From the NCBI GenBank assembly GCA_014377055.1, contig JACMQJ010000252.1, positions 1 through 5,331 on the forward strand: 5,331 bases of DNA, in the 5' to 3' direction. Positions 1 through 4,404 of this stretch are shown here, in pieces. Both the position numbers and the translations under genes were made by a program. The notes beneath the pieces were generated by a model. The model was not told the origin of the DNA, ran no database searches, and saw nothing but the letters and a program-made list of their open reading frames with translations. The stretch comes from Candidatus Sericytochromatia bacterium. Its GTDB lineage: Bacteria > Cyanobacteriota > Sericytochromatia > UBA7694 > JACMQJ01. Positions within the stretch are counted from its first letter, which is position 1. Every line of letters starts with the position of its first letter.

Positions 1-153
1 GATAATGTTTATCGTTGTAGTAAACCTAAAATAATCTATTACAGAAATATTAAAAAATTAATAGATGACTTTTACAAATATGGGGTCGTTACTGAACTTC
101 TCCCCGAAAATACGATTAGTCGTATCTTCATAAAAGAAGCCCCGCCTCTTTAG
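1..153 (+). CDS. 3' end of an unidentified protein (left-truncated by window), tail encoded in an IS-type hairpin
   Basis: An open frame enters from the left edge and gives 50 residues before TAG, beginning DNVYRCSKPK and ending KEAPPL. It is lysine- and isoleucine-rich and I do not recognise the body. The last residues and the stop codon (151-153) lie inside a strong GC-rich hairpin (136-166). The KEAPPL ending resembles the QEAP-type tails of IS200/IS605 TnpB proteins, which are commonly encoded by the element's right-end hairpin. Two readings are possible: the end of a TnpB-like gene lying to the left, or an unrelated gene whose original C-terminus was replaced when an IS end joined it. 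No zinc-finger CxxC motif of TnpB is visible in the 50 residues, so the family is unproven. Confidence 0.5.
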   Translation, partial: DNVYRCSKPKIIYYRNIKKLIDDFYKYGVVTELLPENTISRIFIKEAPPL

Positions 154-168
154 GGCGGGGTGCTTCAC
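136..168 (+). mobile_element. IS200/IS605-type right-end hairpin
   Basis: CCCCGCCT (140-147) pairs with GGGCGGGG (153-160), with one G-U pair, and GAAG (136-139) pairs with CTTC (163-166) across a TG bulge; the loop is CTTTA. It is followed by TTCAC rather than a U-run, so an intrinsic terminator is less likely than an IS200/IS605-family right end, where a hairpin precedes the cleavage site. The same hairpin in the transcript would be the 3' part of a TnpB guide (omega) RNA if the element were intact. No transposase is visible within the window on this side. A near copy of its right arm occurs at 3380-3399. Confidence 0.5.
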
Positions 169-258
169 AGTAATTAAAATACTAATTTGGAACGATATGT
201 TGGAAGTGACCAAATCATATTGACTGGGGTATTAATACGTTGATGGATTTTGTTATAG

Positions 259-531
259 TTAATTATATAAAATATTAGGATAAATGATATCGCCATAATT
301 ATCGGTTGTTTTAACTTGAGATAAAAAGACTAGATAATTATAATAGTACTTGGCTTCTAACTTTAATAAAGCAAGATATATTTTCTTATCTTTTGAAAAT
401 TTATTTTTTTGAATATTGAAAGAAAAGACTTTAATAACCATCTCTTTTCTACGAGCCTTAGTTGCTTTTAAACCAAGGCTTCTAGAACTAGGTATTTTTA
501 TAATATAATTAGTTTTCTCGTTTTCAATCAT
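259..531 (-). pseudogene. TnpB-like (IS200/IS605 OrfB) N-terminal remnant
   Basis: This 90-codon frame carries a segment (residues about 31-72: VIKVFSFNIQ, then LEAKYYYNYL) like the first strand and helix of TnpB/RuvC-like transposases, where a K-V-F-x-F-x-I strand is followed by a LFLEAKWxYNY helix. After about residue 72 the resemblance stops, and it ends in 18 unrelated residues and TAA. An intact TnpB is about 350-450 aa, so the RuvC catalytic residues and zinc finger are missing. The ATG at 531 has no clear ribosome binding site; an internal ATG at 441 is preceded by AAAAGAG and may be the original start. It could still be a small expressed protein, but a truncated transposon gene is the simpler reading. 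The family call rests on pattern memory only. Confidence 0.45.
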
Positions 532-640
532 AAATTTAGTATAAAATTAATACTGTTTAAAATCAATTATTTTAACTAGTTTATAAGTATGTTTTTAAAT
601 ATTATTTTTTAGCAAATCTAAAGGTTTGGAAGCCTGATAT

Positions 641-729
641 CCTAGAGCCAAGTACGGAGCTTTACGGCTTGTCTAGGTAATAAAACTAAATCTGGTTTTC
701 ACCAACCTCAGTACTACCAAGATTACCTA
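641..729 (-). other. Structured stretch with mutually exclusive helices (candidate cis-acting RNA)
   Basis: Read on the minus strand, TAGGTAAT (729-722) can pair perfectly with ATTACCTA (681-674), enclosing a small GGTT/AACC hairpin. The segment CCTAGA (677-672) can instead pair with TCTAGG (646-641), closing a hairpin with inner GCC/GGC and GTA/TAC pairs. The two helices share CCTA (677-674), so they cannot form together. The block overlaps the 3' end of the 53-aa ORF and lies upstream of the TnpB-like fragment, an arrangement like attenuators and riboswitches. No U-run follows the second hairpin, so it is not an ordinary terminator. It may instead be relict transposon-end structure. The plus strand can form nearly the same pairs. 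Confidence 0.35.
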
Positions 730-847
730 AAAAAAATTGAATTTGTGCATCTTCAGAAGATACCTCAAATTCGTTTGCTAAAGGAAAGTCATCACAAATA
801 CTATTGTTTGAGTTTATTTGCTCTAATTTAATTTCTTTATTTGTCAT
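686..847 (-). CDS. Small acidic hypothetical protein (53 aa)
   Basis: An ATG at 847-845 opens a 53-codon frame ending in TAG at 688-686. The start is preceded by AAAAAAGGTAAAAA, giving a short AGG ribosome binding site at suitable distance, and by a good promoter at 875-903. The peptide starts MTNKEIKLEQ and ends STEVGENQI, with about ten Asp/Glu against two Lys, so it is strongly acidic. It has one Cys (residue 18), no signal peptide and no membrane segment. I recognise no family. Its length, polar N-terminal part and Gly-containing end would allow a peptide precursor, a regulatory leader peptide or an antitoxin-like protein, but no partner gene (modification enzyme, toxin) is visible nearby. 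Promoter, ribosome binding site and frame together make it more credible than a random ORF. Confidence 0.5.
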   Translation of the reverse strand: MTNKEIKLEQINSNNSICDDFPLANEFEVSSEDAQIQFFLGNLGSTEVGENQI

Positions 848-874
848 TTTTTACCTTTTTTAATAAAATTATTT

Positions 875-903
875 ATAACATAATAGCATAATAATAAAAT
901 CAA
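875..903 (-). promoter_or_regulatory. Sigma70-type promoter of the 53-aa ORF
   Basis: On the minus strand, TTGATT (903-898) is separated by 17 bases from TGTTAT (880-875), about 28 bases before the ATG at 847. An overlapping alternative is TTGCTT with TATTAT at 16-base spacing. The surroundings are AT-rich, so chance matches are likely, but the spacing and position fit the ORF. Confidence 0.45.
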
Positions 904-973
904 GCAAGATTTAAAGATTGCTTAGACGATATTCGCTAAGTGATATTCTTTACTCATTTTCTATATCTGTTAA

Positions 974-1066
974 AATAGAAAAATAAGTAAATACTGGGTT
1001 GGAACAAAAATAGAAAAACTTGATACTAACGAGATTTTTGTATATGGTGCAAACCCTGTTCTCTAA
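974..1066 (+). pseudogene. Remnant of an accessory/phage-type gene (NEIFV.G.NP motif)
   Basis: Between a TAA at 971-973 and a TAA at 1064-1066 the plus strand encodes a 30-residue stretch containing KYWVGTKIEKLD and then TNEIFVYGANPVL. The N-E-I-F-V-[FY]-G-[SA]-N pattern close to the N-terminus is typical of a family found in phages and accessory loci (A1S_2505-type proteins), in which a Gly/His-rich GRHGxGAA segment normally follows. Here the frame stops directly after NPVL, and there is no ATG/GTG/TTG start or ribosome binding site upstream. It therefore looks like a short 5' piece of a lost gene. The overlapping minus-strand frame has no recognisable motif. The family assignment is from memory of the motif and moderate at best. 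Confidence 0.35.
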
Positions 1067-1150
1067 TTTGTATAATACTATCCAATATATTGTCCAAAAT
1101 TATTTTTGACCAAGTGTTATATTTGAATTGAAGATATAGTATAAAGTATT

Positions 1151-1179
1151 AAAACAAGCCCCTTCCTGGGGCTTGTTTT
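1151..1179 (-). terminator. Strong intrinsic terminator of the three-gene minus-strand operon
   Basis: A perfect 12-bp stem (AAAACAAGCCCC, 1151-1162, with GGGGCTTGTTTT, 1168-1179) surrounds a 5-base loop. In the minus-strand transcript the stem ends in GUUUUAAU, a usable U-tract, and its first bases overlap the UAA stop of the 63-aa gene. The A/T flanks are symmetrical, so it may also stop transcription arriving on the plus strand. Confidence 0.85.
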
Positions 1180-1369
1180 ACACTCTATCAATTTTCATGA
1201 ATTTGATACTGCCACCGTTTTGACACTGACTAGTCACAAGATATTTTTCTTTGTTATCTGTATCTTCTACTGATACTTTAGTGACAGAGCCTTTGTCAGT
1301 ATCTTCTTCTTTAATATCAGTGACATTAATTTTAAAAGTCTTGCCTTGGCTGGATAAAACAAATACCAA
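1178..1369 (-). CDS. Small hypothetical secreted-type protein, apparently 5'-truncated (TTG start)
   Basis: A 63-codon frame from a TTG at 1369 to TAA at 1180-1178. The open frame continues a few codons upstream as IFIF before a stop, so the N-terminus reads IFIFLVFVLSSQGKT: the hydrophobic core and end of a signal peptide without its Met and basic start. The remainder is soluble and acidic, with one Cys (SQCQNGG) and the C-terminus FMKIDRV. There is no ATG and only a weak upstream ribosome binding site. The missing 5' end coincides with the edge of the sequence block shared with 2987-3016, suggesting that rearrangement removed the original start. It lies about 40 bases after the 98-aa gene, with a possible weak terminator between, and ends in a strong terminator. 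It is either a low-level TTG-started gene or a young pseudogene. Family unknown. Confidence 0.4.
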   Translation of the reverse strand: MVFVLSSQGKTFKINVTDIKEEDTDKGSVTKVSVEDTDNKEKYLVTSQCQNGGSIKFMKIDRV

Positions 1370-1388
1370 AAAGATGAATATTTAATTG

Positions 1389-1407
1389 AAAAAAGCCCCG
1401 AACGGCT
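1389..1407 (-). terminator. Possible weak terminator after the 98-aa gene
   Basis: In the minus-strand transcript AGCC (1407-1404) pairs with GGCT (1397-1394) around GUUCGG, followed by six U (1394-1389, sharing one base with the stem). The stem is only 4 bp, so termination would be leaky and could let some transcript reach the 63-aa gene. The second copy keeps the CGGGGC-U6 part (3003-3014) but not the first arm. Confidence 0.4.
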
Positions 1408-1411
1408 GGAG

Positions 1412-1708
1412 TTACCACCTGAGATAAAGAGCTTTTTTGATAATTTCAGTTTCTTCATCTGTAAGGCCCATCAAAATGATTTCTTCCATAGAGGATAAGC
1501 CGCAAAACCTAGCTACCATGCTAGCTGTAAACCAAGCCCGTTCCAAACATTCTTTTTTATCTAGATGTTTGGTTTGATAGCAATCATAATTTAGGGTTGA
1601 GCCATGTTTTTTTTCATCAGTTCTCACCAAATTAACATAAAACTGGTCATTGCCAGAAGATTCACTCATCTTGCAAATTTGTACTTCAAGACTATCTAGT
1701 TTTTTCAT
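1412..1708 (-). CDS. Hypothetical protein (98 aa) with a decayed second copy in the window
   Basis: The frame runs from ATG at 1708 to TAA at 1414-1412. The protein starts MKKLDSLEVQ, and its second half contains LDKKECLERAW, a Cys/Phe segment (MVARFCGLSS) and an acidic helix-like end (GLTDEETEIIKKALYLRW). There are four Cys, no signal peptide and no membrane segment, so it should be cytoplasmic. I do not recognise the family. The pseudogene at 3202-3387 matches codon for codon over its last 62 codons with mostly conservative changes (IILMGLTDEE to VILMGLKDEE), showing that the C-terminal part was a real protein under selection. The ribosome binding site is weak (AATAAGTAATAAA). It lies 81 bases after the 146-aa gene in the same direction and is probably co-transcribed. 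An alternative start is Met14 at 1669. Confidence 0.7.
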   Translation of the reverse strand: MKKLDSLEVQICKMSESSGNDQFYVNLVRTDEKKHGSTLNYDCYQTKHLDKKECLERAWFTASMVARFCGLSSMEEIILMGLTDEETEIIKKALYLRW

Positions 1709-1789
1709 TTTATTACTTATTGAGAGCTTAAAGAACTTATTATATCATAGAAGAGCACAGAAGTTTGCAGCATGAAAGAAACAGACTAA

Positions 1790-2230
1790 TTAGAAGGTGA
1801 TTTCTTGAGCAGGATGATTAACTTCTTTGAGTACTTTAATATAGATATAGTTCATATAATCATAAAAATCTTGATCTGAAGAGTTTTCAGTTAGCTCTTT
1901 ATATGCTGGTTTTGTTTTAGATGCACTTATGTTTTGCATTTTTACAGCTTTGGTATACTTCACTCCCTCCATATTAACCAAGGTGCCAATATACGAGAGG
2001 CTATGATCTGGGAAACAAAAATAACGTTTGCCATCTGTTTCAAACATTAGAACATCTGTGTCTTGGTACAAAGTTGAAATAGCTTTTTCATCCTTACTAT
2101 CTACTACTAAAGTGCCACTTTTAGTCACGAAACCAGTAAATTTTTTTTCTTTTTTATAGCGATAAAATACACCTTCGGCAAAAAAATCCTGATTATCAAT
2201 AGCCATTTGTTTTTCTAATTCATATGTCAT
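1790..2230 (-). CDS. Hypothetical protein (146 aa), first gene of the probable operon
   Basis: The frame runs from ATG at 2230 to TAG at 1792-1790. The start has a good ribosome binding site, AGGA with 7 bases to the ATG, which decides it. The protein is polar and slightly charged. The first 100 residues look like a beta-rich domain (VFYRYKKEKKFTGFVTKSG, then TDVLMFETDGKRYFCFPDHS), and the last 35 are acidic and aromatic (DQDFYDYMNYIYIKVLKEV), probably helical. There is no signal peptide, membrane segment or known motif, so a soluble cytoplasmic protein is likely. I do not recognise the family. It heads a same-strand series (146 aa, 98 aa, 63 aa) ending at the terminator at 1151-1179. Its upstream region contains TATGATATAGT about 40 bases before the ATG as a possible -10, without a clear -35. 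Confidence 0.75.
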   Translation of the reverse strand: MTYELEKQMAIDNQDFFAEGVFYRYKKEKKFTGFVTKSGTLVVDSKDEKAISTLYQDTDVLMFETDGKRYFCFPDHSLSYIGTLVNMEGVKYTKAVKMQNISASKTKPAYKELTENSSDQDFYDYMNYIYIKVLKEVNHPAQEITF

Positions 2231-2304
2231 ATGTAAGTCCTAAATAAAAAAGACTATATCATATATTCACTTACGCAGCTAGTTATATTTATCATTTCCT
2301 TTAT

Positions 2305-2424
2305 TCATGCTGCATTATTAAATGCTAAGTCGTTCTCATCATGGATACTTTTATGTATTTTTAAATCTGGGCTAGTACTAAGATATTTTATAATATCTAC
2401 ATGACTCGATAAATGTATAGATTT
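2305..2424 (-). pseudogene. Ankyrin-repeat protein remnant
   Basis: The minus strand between about 2424 and a TGA at 2307-2305 encodes 39 residues including SIHLSSHVDIIKYLSTSPDL and then HDENDLAFNNAA. This fits the ankyrin consensus, in which a helix ending in A(S)..GH.DIVKYLL is followed by a loop with D.ND...AL..AA. It holds roughly one repeat plus the start of the next. There is no start codon or ribosome binding site, and the upstream frame (NSSLIK) loses the pattern. Ankyrin proteins in host-associated bacteria are often secreted effectors, but this piece cannot be functional. It lies just upstream of the 146-aa gene, so that gene's promoter may sit within or near the remnant. Confidence 0.45.
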
Positions 2425-2517
2425 AATCAGAGAAGAATTGGAAAAACCGATAGAAAAAAGACAGGAAGAAAGAAAGGAAAGAGAGAAAAAATTTATGTAA
2501 TTTCTCTTAGAGAGAGT

Positions 2518-2634
2518 TTATTTAAAAGTATCTGATTTAGGTTGAGTATTTTTTTCTTCTTCAGGAAAGAGATAGTCGTCTATGGGAGTTAGCTCAGCAT
2601 GAATTGAGATGAAATAAAAAATAGTGCAAAATGG
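2518..2634 (-). other. Possible C-terminal remnant of an unknown protein
   Basis: An open minus-strand stretch of 38 codons between stops ends FISIHAELTPIDDYLFPEEE followed by KNTQPKSDTFK and TAA at 2520-2518. The acidic Pro-containing tail with a polar end looks like a real protein C-terminus, but there is no start codon, ribosome binding site or recognised family. Given the AT-rich sequence a chance open frame cannot be excluded. Confidence 0.2.
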
Positions 2635-2648
2635 TTAATTTTTGATAA

Positions 2649-2861
2649 TTTATCCCAAGTCAACTTTCACACAAAATTAAAATTTATAAAGCAGTCTCAA
2701 AATTAGAAGATAGACCGGATACCAATAGAAAAATTTAACAGGTAAGTTACTTGTTAGGGACTGTTACGAAAAAAGTTGTGTTATTCAAAGCATTGAATCA
2801 GAGGCGATATATACCTCCAATTGAACAGGTTATTTATTTACAGCACCTTAGTAACTTTTAG
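2649..2861 (+). pseudogene. Unknown plus-strand coding remnant with one internal stop
   Basis: This frame is open for 70 codons except for a single TAA at 2736-2738. Before the stop it reads KIYKAVSKLEDRPDTNRKI; after it comes VTKKVVLFKALNQRRYIPP and then IEQVIYLQHLSNF before TAG at 2859-2861. The composition is protein-like (balanced charged and hydrophobic residues, RRYIPPIEQ turn then helix) and unlike random AT-rich translation, and both halves share one frame. There is no plausible start codon with a ribosome binding site. I do not recognise the family. The likely reading is the internal or C-terminal part of a gene truncated at the 5' end and then inactivated by a nonsense mutation. Confidence 0.35.
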
Positions 2862-2911
2862 TGCTATTTGCAAGCTATATTTGTTCATAATATACATAGC
2901 TAATTTATTAC

Positions 2912-2933
2912 ATAATAATAATAATAATAATAA
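2912..2933. repeat. TAA/ATA trinucleotide microsatellite
   Basis: A 22-base run of perfect ATA/TAA triplets (about seven units) in non-coding sequence. No promoter elements at telling distances or intact gene are next to it, so a phase-variation role is not supported. Confidence 0.9.
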
Positions 2934-3072
2934 AGACACCATGAATAATTAACCTAACTATAGAGATGTCTGCAAACAAAAATCTAGAAAAGATGAAGAT
3001 TTAAAAAAGCCCCGAAGGGTGAAATCTATTCGTTTGCTATTGACAAATTAAAGGAAAAGATAAATAAACTCT

Positions 3073-3206
3073 TTATCCTCTATAAGCAGGACTTATTTTG
3101 TGATTATCACCTTTAGTTACAATCCATCTGAGTGTACTGTATATCTAAGCTTATATTCTCCTATGTGCATAGGTTTGATATGTTTTAAAATACGGCTTTG
3201 ATTACC
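3073..3206 (-). pseudogene. Frameshifted fragment inside the extra segment of the second copy
   Basis: On the minus strand one frame reads NQSRILKHIKPMHIGEYKLR, then YTVHSDGL, and stops at 3119-3117. The adjoining frame continues as WIVTKGDNHKISPAYRG and stops at 3075-3073. Joined by a one-base shift near 3125 they make a sensible protein tail. The TKGDN string loosely recalls the KGDN box of S24/S26-type peptidases, which is too short for a family call. The first residues overlap the end of the pseudogene at 3202-3387 in another frame. There is no start codon with a ribosome binding site. This may be the tail of a gene that originally followed the 98-aa gene and was lost from the first copy. 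Confidence 0.25.
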
Positions 3207-3387
3207 ACTTAAGATAAAGCTCTTTTTTGGTAACCTCAGTTTCTTCATCTTTAAGTCCCATCAAGATGACTTCTTCAATAGATGATAAGCCGCAAAACCT
3301 AGCAACCATGCTGGTTGTAAATCAAGCATGTTCCAAACATTTTTTTTTATCTAGATGTTTTGTTTGATAACAATCATAATTTAGGGT
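3202..3387 (-). pseudogene. Pseudogene copy of the 98-aa hypothetical gene
   Basis: Sixty-two codons align without gaps to the end of the 98-aa protein at 1412-1708, from TLNYDCYQTK through KELYLKW and TAA. The N-terminal third is missing, and an in-frame TGA (3324-3322) replaces the Trp codon of the sister gene (RAWFTA becomes HA-stop-FTT). Other differences are mild (SMEEIIL to SIEEVIL, LRW to LKW), so the copy probably diverged as a working paralogue before decay. The 5' truncation falls exactly where a TTTAGGG microhomology joins it to an IS200/IS605-end-like sequence. No start codon or ribosome binding site remains. Confidence 0.85.
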
Positions 3388-3399
3388 GGGGTGATTCAC
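3380..3399 (+). mobile_element. IS200/IS605 end-like sequence at the pseudogene breakpoint
   Basis: These 20 bases match the right arm of the hairpin at 149-168 at 18 of 20 positions (TTTAGGGYGGGGTGMTTCAC) and end in the same TTCAC. The left arm of the hairpin is absent; instead, the decayed gene copy leads into it, sharing TTTAGGGT. This is best read as a scar left when a deletion joined an IS right end to the gene. Confidence 0.4.
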
Positions 3400-3456
3400 T
3401 AGCTAATGGTTAGGCAATTAAATTTTTTCAAATTAATGCTGTAACTGCTATCATGA

Positions 3457-3606
3457 GCACTTTGTAAGTTTAAATTTATATATTACACAGTCTGGTATAA
3501 TTTTTTTTGTAATGCTAATGGAGAACTATTATTAAAACTAATGATTGCTAAGGACTACACTGAATTTGAAAAGAAAAACTTAAAGAGCCTCAGTAAAATT
3601 AAGTAA
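3457..3606 (+). other. Open stretch of uncertain coding value in a gene-free region
   Basis: The region 3400-3639 has no convincing gene. The longest frame is 49 codons between stops at 3456 and 3604, containing IYYTVWYNFF and, from an ATG at 3541, a Lys-rich 21-aa end (KDYTEFEKKNLKSLSKIK). The ATG lacks a properly spaced ribosome binding site (GGAG lies too far away). The YYTVWYNF string vaguely recalls the YNF segment near the C-terminus of some DDE transposases, but that is too short to use. Confidence 0.15.
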
Positions 3607-3639
3607 TAAAATCTAATTCAAAGTTTTAATAATTCAAAT

Positions 3640-3669
3640 AGCAAAAGATCCTTGAGGAGACTTTTGCTA
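3640..3669 (-). terminator. Terminator-like hairpin after the Gly-rich protein gene
   Basis: AGCAAAAG (3640-3647) pairs with CTTTTGCT (3661-3668), with a further TCC/GGA inside, just 14 bases after the stop of the gene at 3683-3904. On the minus strand it is followed by ATTTGAATTATT, a broken U-tract, so its strength is uncertain. Confidence 0.5.
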
Positions 3670-3682
3670 TAATAACTCATAA

Positions 3683-3904
3683 TTACTTTGTTACTTGACC
3701 ATTTTGTTTAGCTTTTTGCTTTTTGTTGTACATGTGACGACCAACTGCACAACCAGCTACAGCCCCAAGCACACCATGACCACCACCAACATGACCTCCG
3801 ACACCACCAACTGCTGCTCCCTTCAGACAACCACCAGCTTGGGCTGAGGTTGTGATTGAAGCTAATGCTAAAACTGCGCTCATCATAATAAATTTTGTTT
3901 TCAT
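3683..3904 (-). CDS. Small secreted glycine-rich (glycine-zipper-like) protein
   Basis: The ATG at 3904 gives 73 residues. An upstream in-frame ATG at 3916 would add four residues, but its ATGGAG contains the ribosome binding site (GGAG, 6 bases before 3904), so 3904 is the likely start. Residues 1-23 are a classic Sec signal peptide (KTK, then a hydrophobic core, then TTSAQA before GG). The mature part is about 50 aa: GGCLKGAAVGGVGGHVGGGH, then GVLGAVAGCAVGRHMYNKK, with repeated G-x3-G spacing, two Cys (26 and 52) that could form a disulfide, and a basic Lys/Gln tail. Similar small proteins with GGCLKGA and AVAGC.VGRHM patterns are widespread in Proteobacteria and have no known function; they are probably periplasmic or membrane-associated. 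The gene stands alone between remnants, with TATGATAAT about 35 bases upstream as a possible -10. Confidence 0.85.
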   Translation of the reverse strand: MKTKFIMMSAVLALASITTSAQAGGCLKGAAVGGVGGHVGGGHGVLGAVAGCAVGRHMYNKKQKAKQNGQVTK

Positions 3905-4094
3905 ACTTTTCTCCATTTAAGTTACTGACATTATCATACAACTGTTTAAAGAAAATTAAAAGAGGTTTAATCAAAATAAGTTGTTGTCTTACATCAATGT
4001 AGATTATTAAATTTATTTTTTATATAATATCCCGTACCCAATGTGCTAATATCTCCAAGTCCTACTAATGTTTTAATTAGTATTGTTGTATGAA

Positions 4095-4346
4095 CTACCC
4101 ACCACTAAAGATTAAACTTGTAGTGGGGGTTTCCTGATTCATAGAACTCTGTACATCGGATAAATTAATACCCTTTATATTTAACATGCTCTCCACAGGC
4201 TTTGATTTTATTTCTAAAATCGGTTTGGGAAGTACCTTCCCTACCTTTTTTCTAATACTTATCGTCTTTTTAGACTTGGGTTTATAGTGTTCTAAATCAA
4301 ATGATTTTAGAAACTCTATTTCTCTGCAATTAAAGATACTTTTATA
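4095..4346 (-). pseudogene. TnpB-like C-terminal remnant ending in its transposon hairpin
   Basis: An open minus-strand frame of 83 codons has no start codon (stop at 4349-4347) and ends at TAG 4097-4095. The last part reads KPVESMLNIKGINLSDVQ and then NQETPTTSLIFSGG. A KPVE segment followed by a variable linker and a (K)QETP/QEAP tail is characteristic of TnpB (IS200/IS605 OrfB) C-termini, where the tail codons also form the element's right-end hairpin, as seen here (4098-4129). The upstream half (EFLKSFDLEHYKPKSKKTIS) lacks the TnpB zinc-finger cysteines and RuvC aspartate, so only the very end is recognisable. The remnant is on the same strand as the N-terminal piece at 259-531, but in the wrong order to belong to one interrupted gene. 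It is non-functional. Confidence 0.5.
4098..4129 (-). mobile_element. Right-end hairpin of a TnpB-type element
   Basis: CCACTA (4102-4107) pairs with TAGTGG (4121-4126) and CCC (4098-4100) with GGG (4127-4129), with one bulged A. On the minus strand it is followed by TAGTTCATAC, similar to the TTCAC end seen at 164-168. A short perfect inverted repeat, TACTAAT/ATTAGTA (4063-4082), lies just beyond. This matches an IS200/IS605 right end and the 3' part of its guide RNA, now detached from an intact tnpB. Confidence 0.5.
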
Positions 4347-4404
4347 TCACTATTTTGTCAATTAAAAAAGTGATGTTTTTTAACTAATTAATACGTTCGC
4401 TTGA

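Larger units (their letters stand above)
2987..3387. repeat. Diverged second copy of block 1368-1597, interrupted by 176 bases
   Basis: Bases 2987-3016 match 1368-1402 (the GATGAA.ATTTAA segment, then A-run, GCCCCGAA), and 3193-3387 matches 1403-1597 base for base in length (195 each) at roughly 85% identity by eye. Between the halves the second copy has 176 bases (3017-3192) that are absent at the 1402/1403 junction of the first copy. Either a segment was inserted here or it was deleted from the first copy. No inverted repeats or target duplication are evident at 3017 and 3192, so simple transposon insertion is not indicated. Homology ends abruptly at 3387, where an IS-end-like sequence takes over. 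Confidence 0.8.

Noticed and set aside
611..680. tRNA or other standard structured RNA at the hairpin-rich stretch
   Set aside because: No cloverleaf, no T-arm GTTCRANNC, no acceptor pairing; the hairpins are irregular.
1067..1150. Open minus-strand stretch with WSKIILDNILDSIIQIREQG
   Set aside because: Helix-like, but it has no start codon or ribosome binding site, no known motif, and lies opposite the NEIFV fragment; probably chance in AT-rich DNA.
1267..1458. 63-aa minus-strand frame between the 98-aa and 63-aa genes
   Set aside because: It overlaps both real frames out of phase and runs through a terminator hairpin; its composition is Lys/Leu/Ser-rich as expected from noise.
2912..2933. 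Phase-variation switch at the TAA microsatellite
   Set aside because: No ORF or promoter overlaps or directly follows it.
3708..3974. 88-aa minus-strand frame overlapping the Gly-rich gene
   Set aside because: It is the shadow of 3683-3904 in another frame; its Trp/Ser-rich content reflects misread Gly codons, and the real gene has a signal peptide and ribosome binding site.
229..4397. Shared TTAATACGTT at 232 and 4388 as an attachment or target site
   Set aside because: Ten AT-rich bases recurring twice can be chance, and the flanks do not match.
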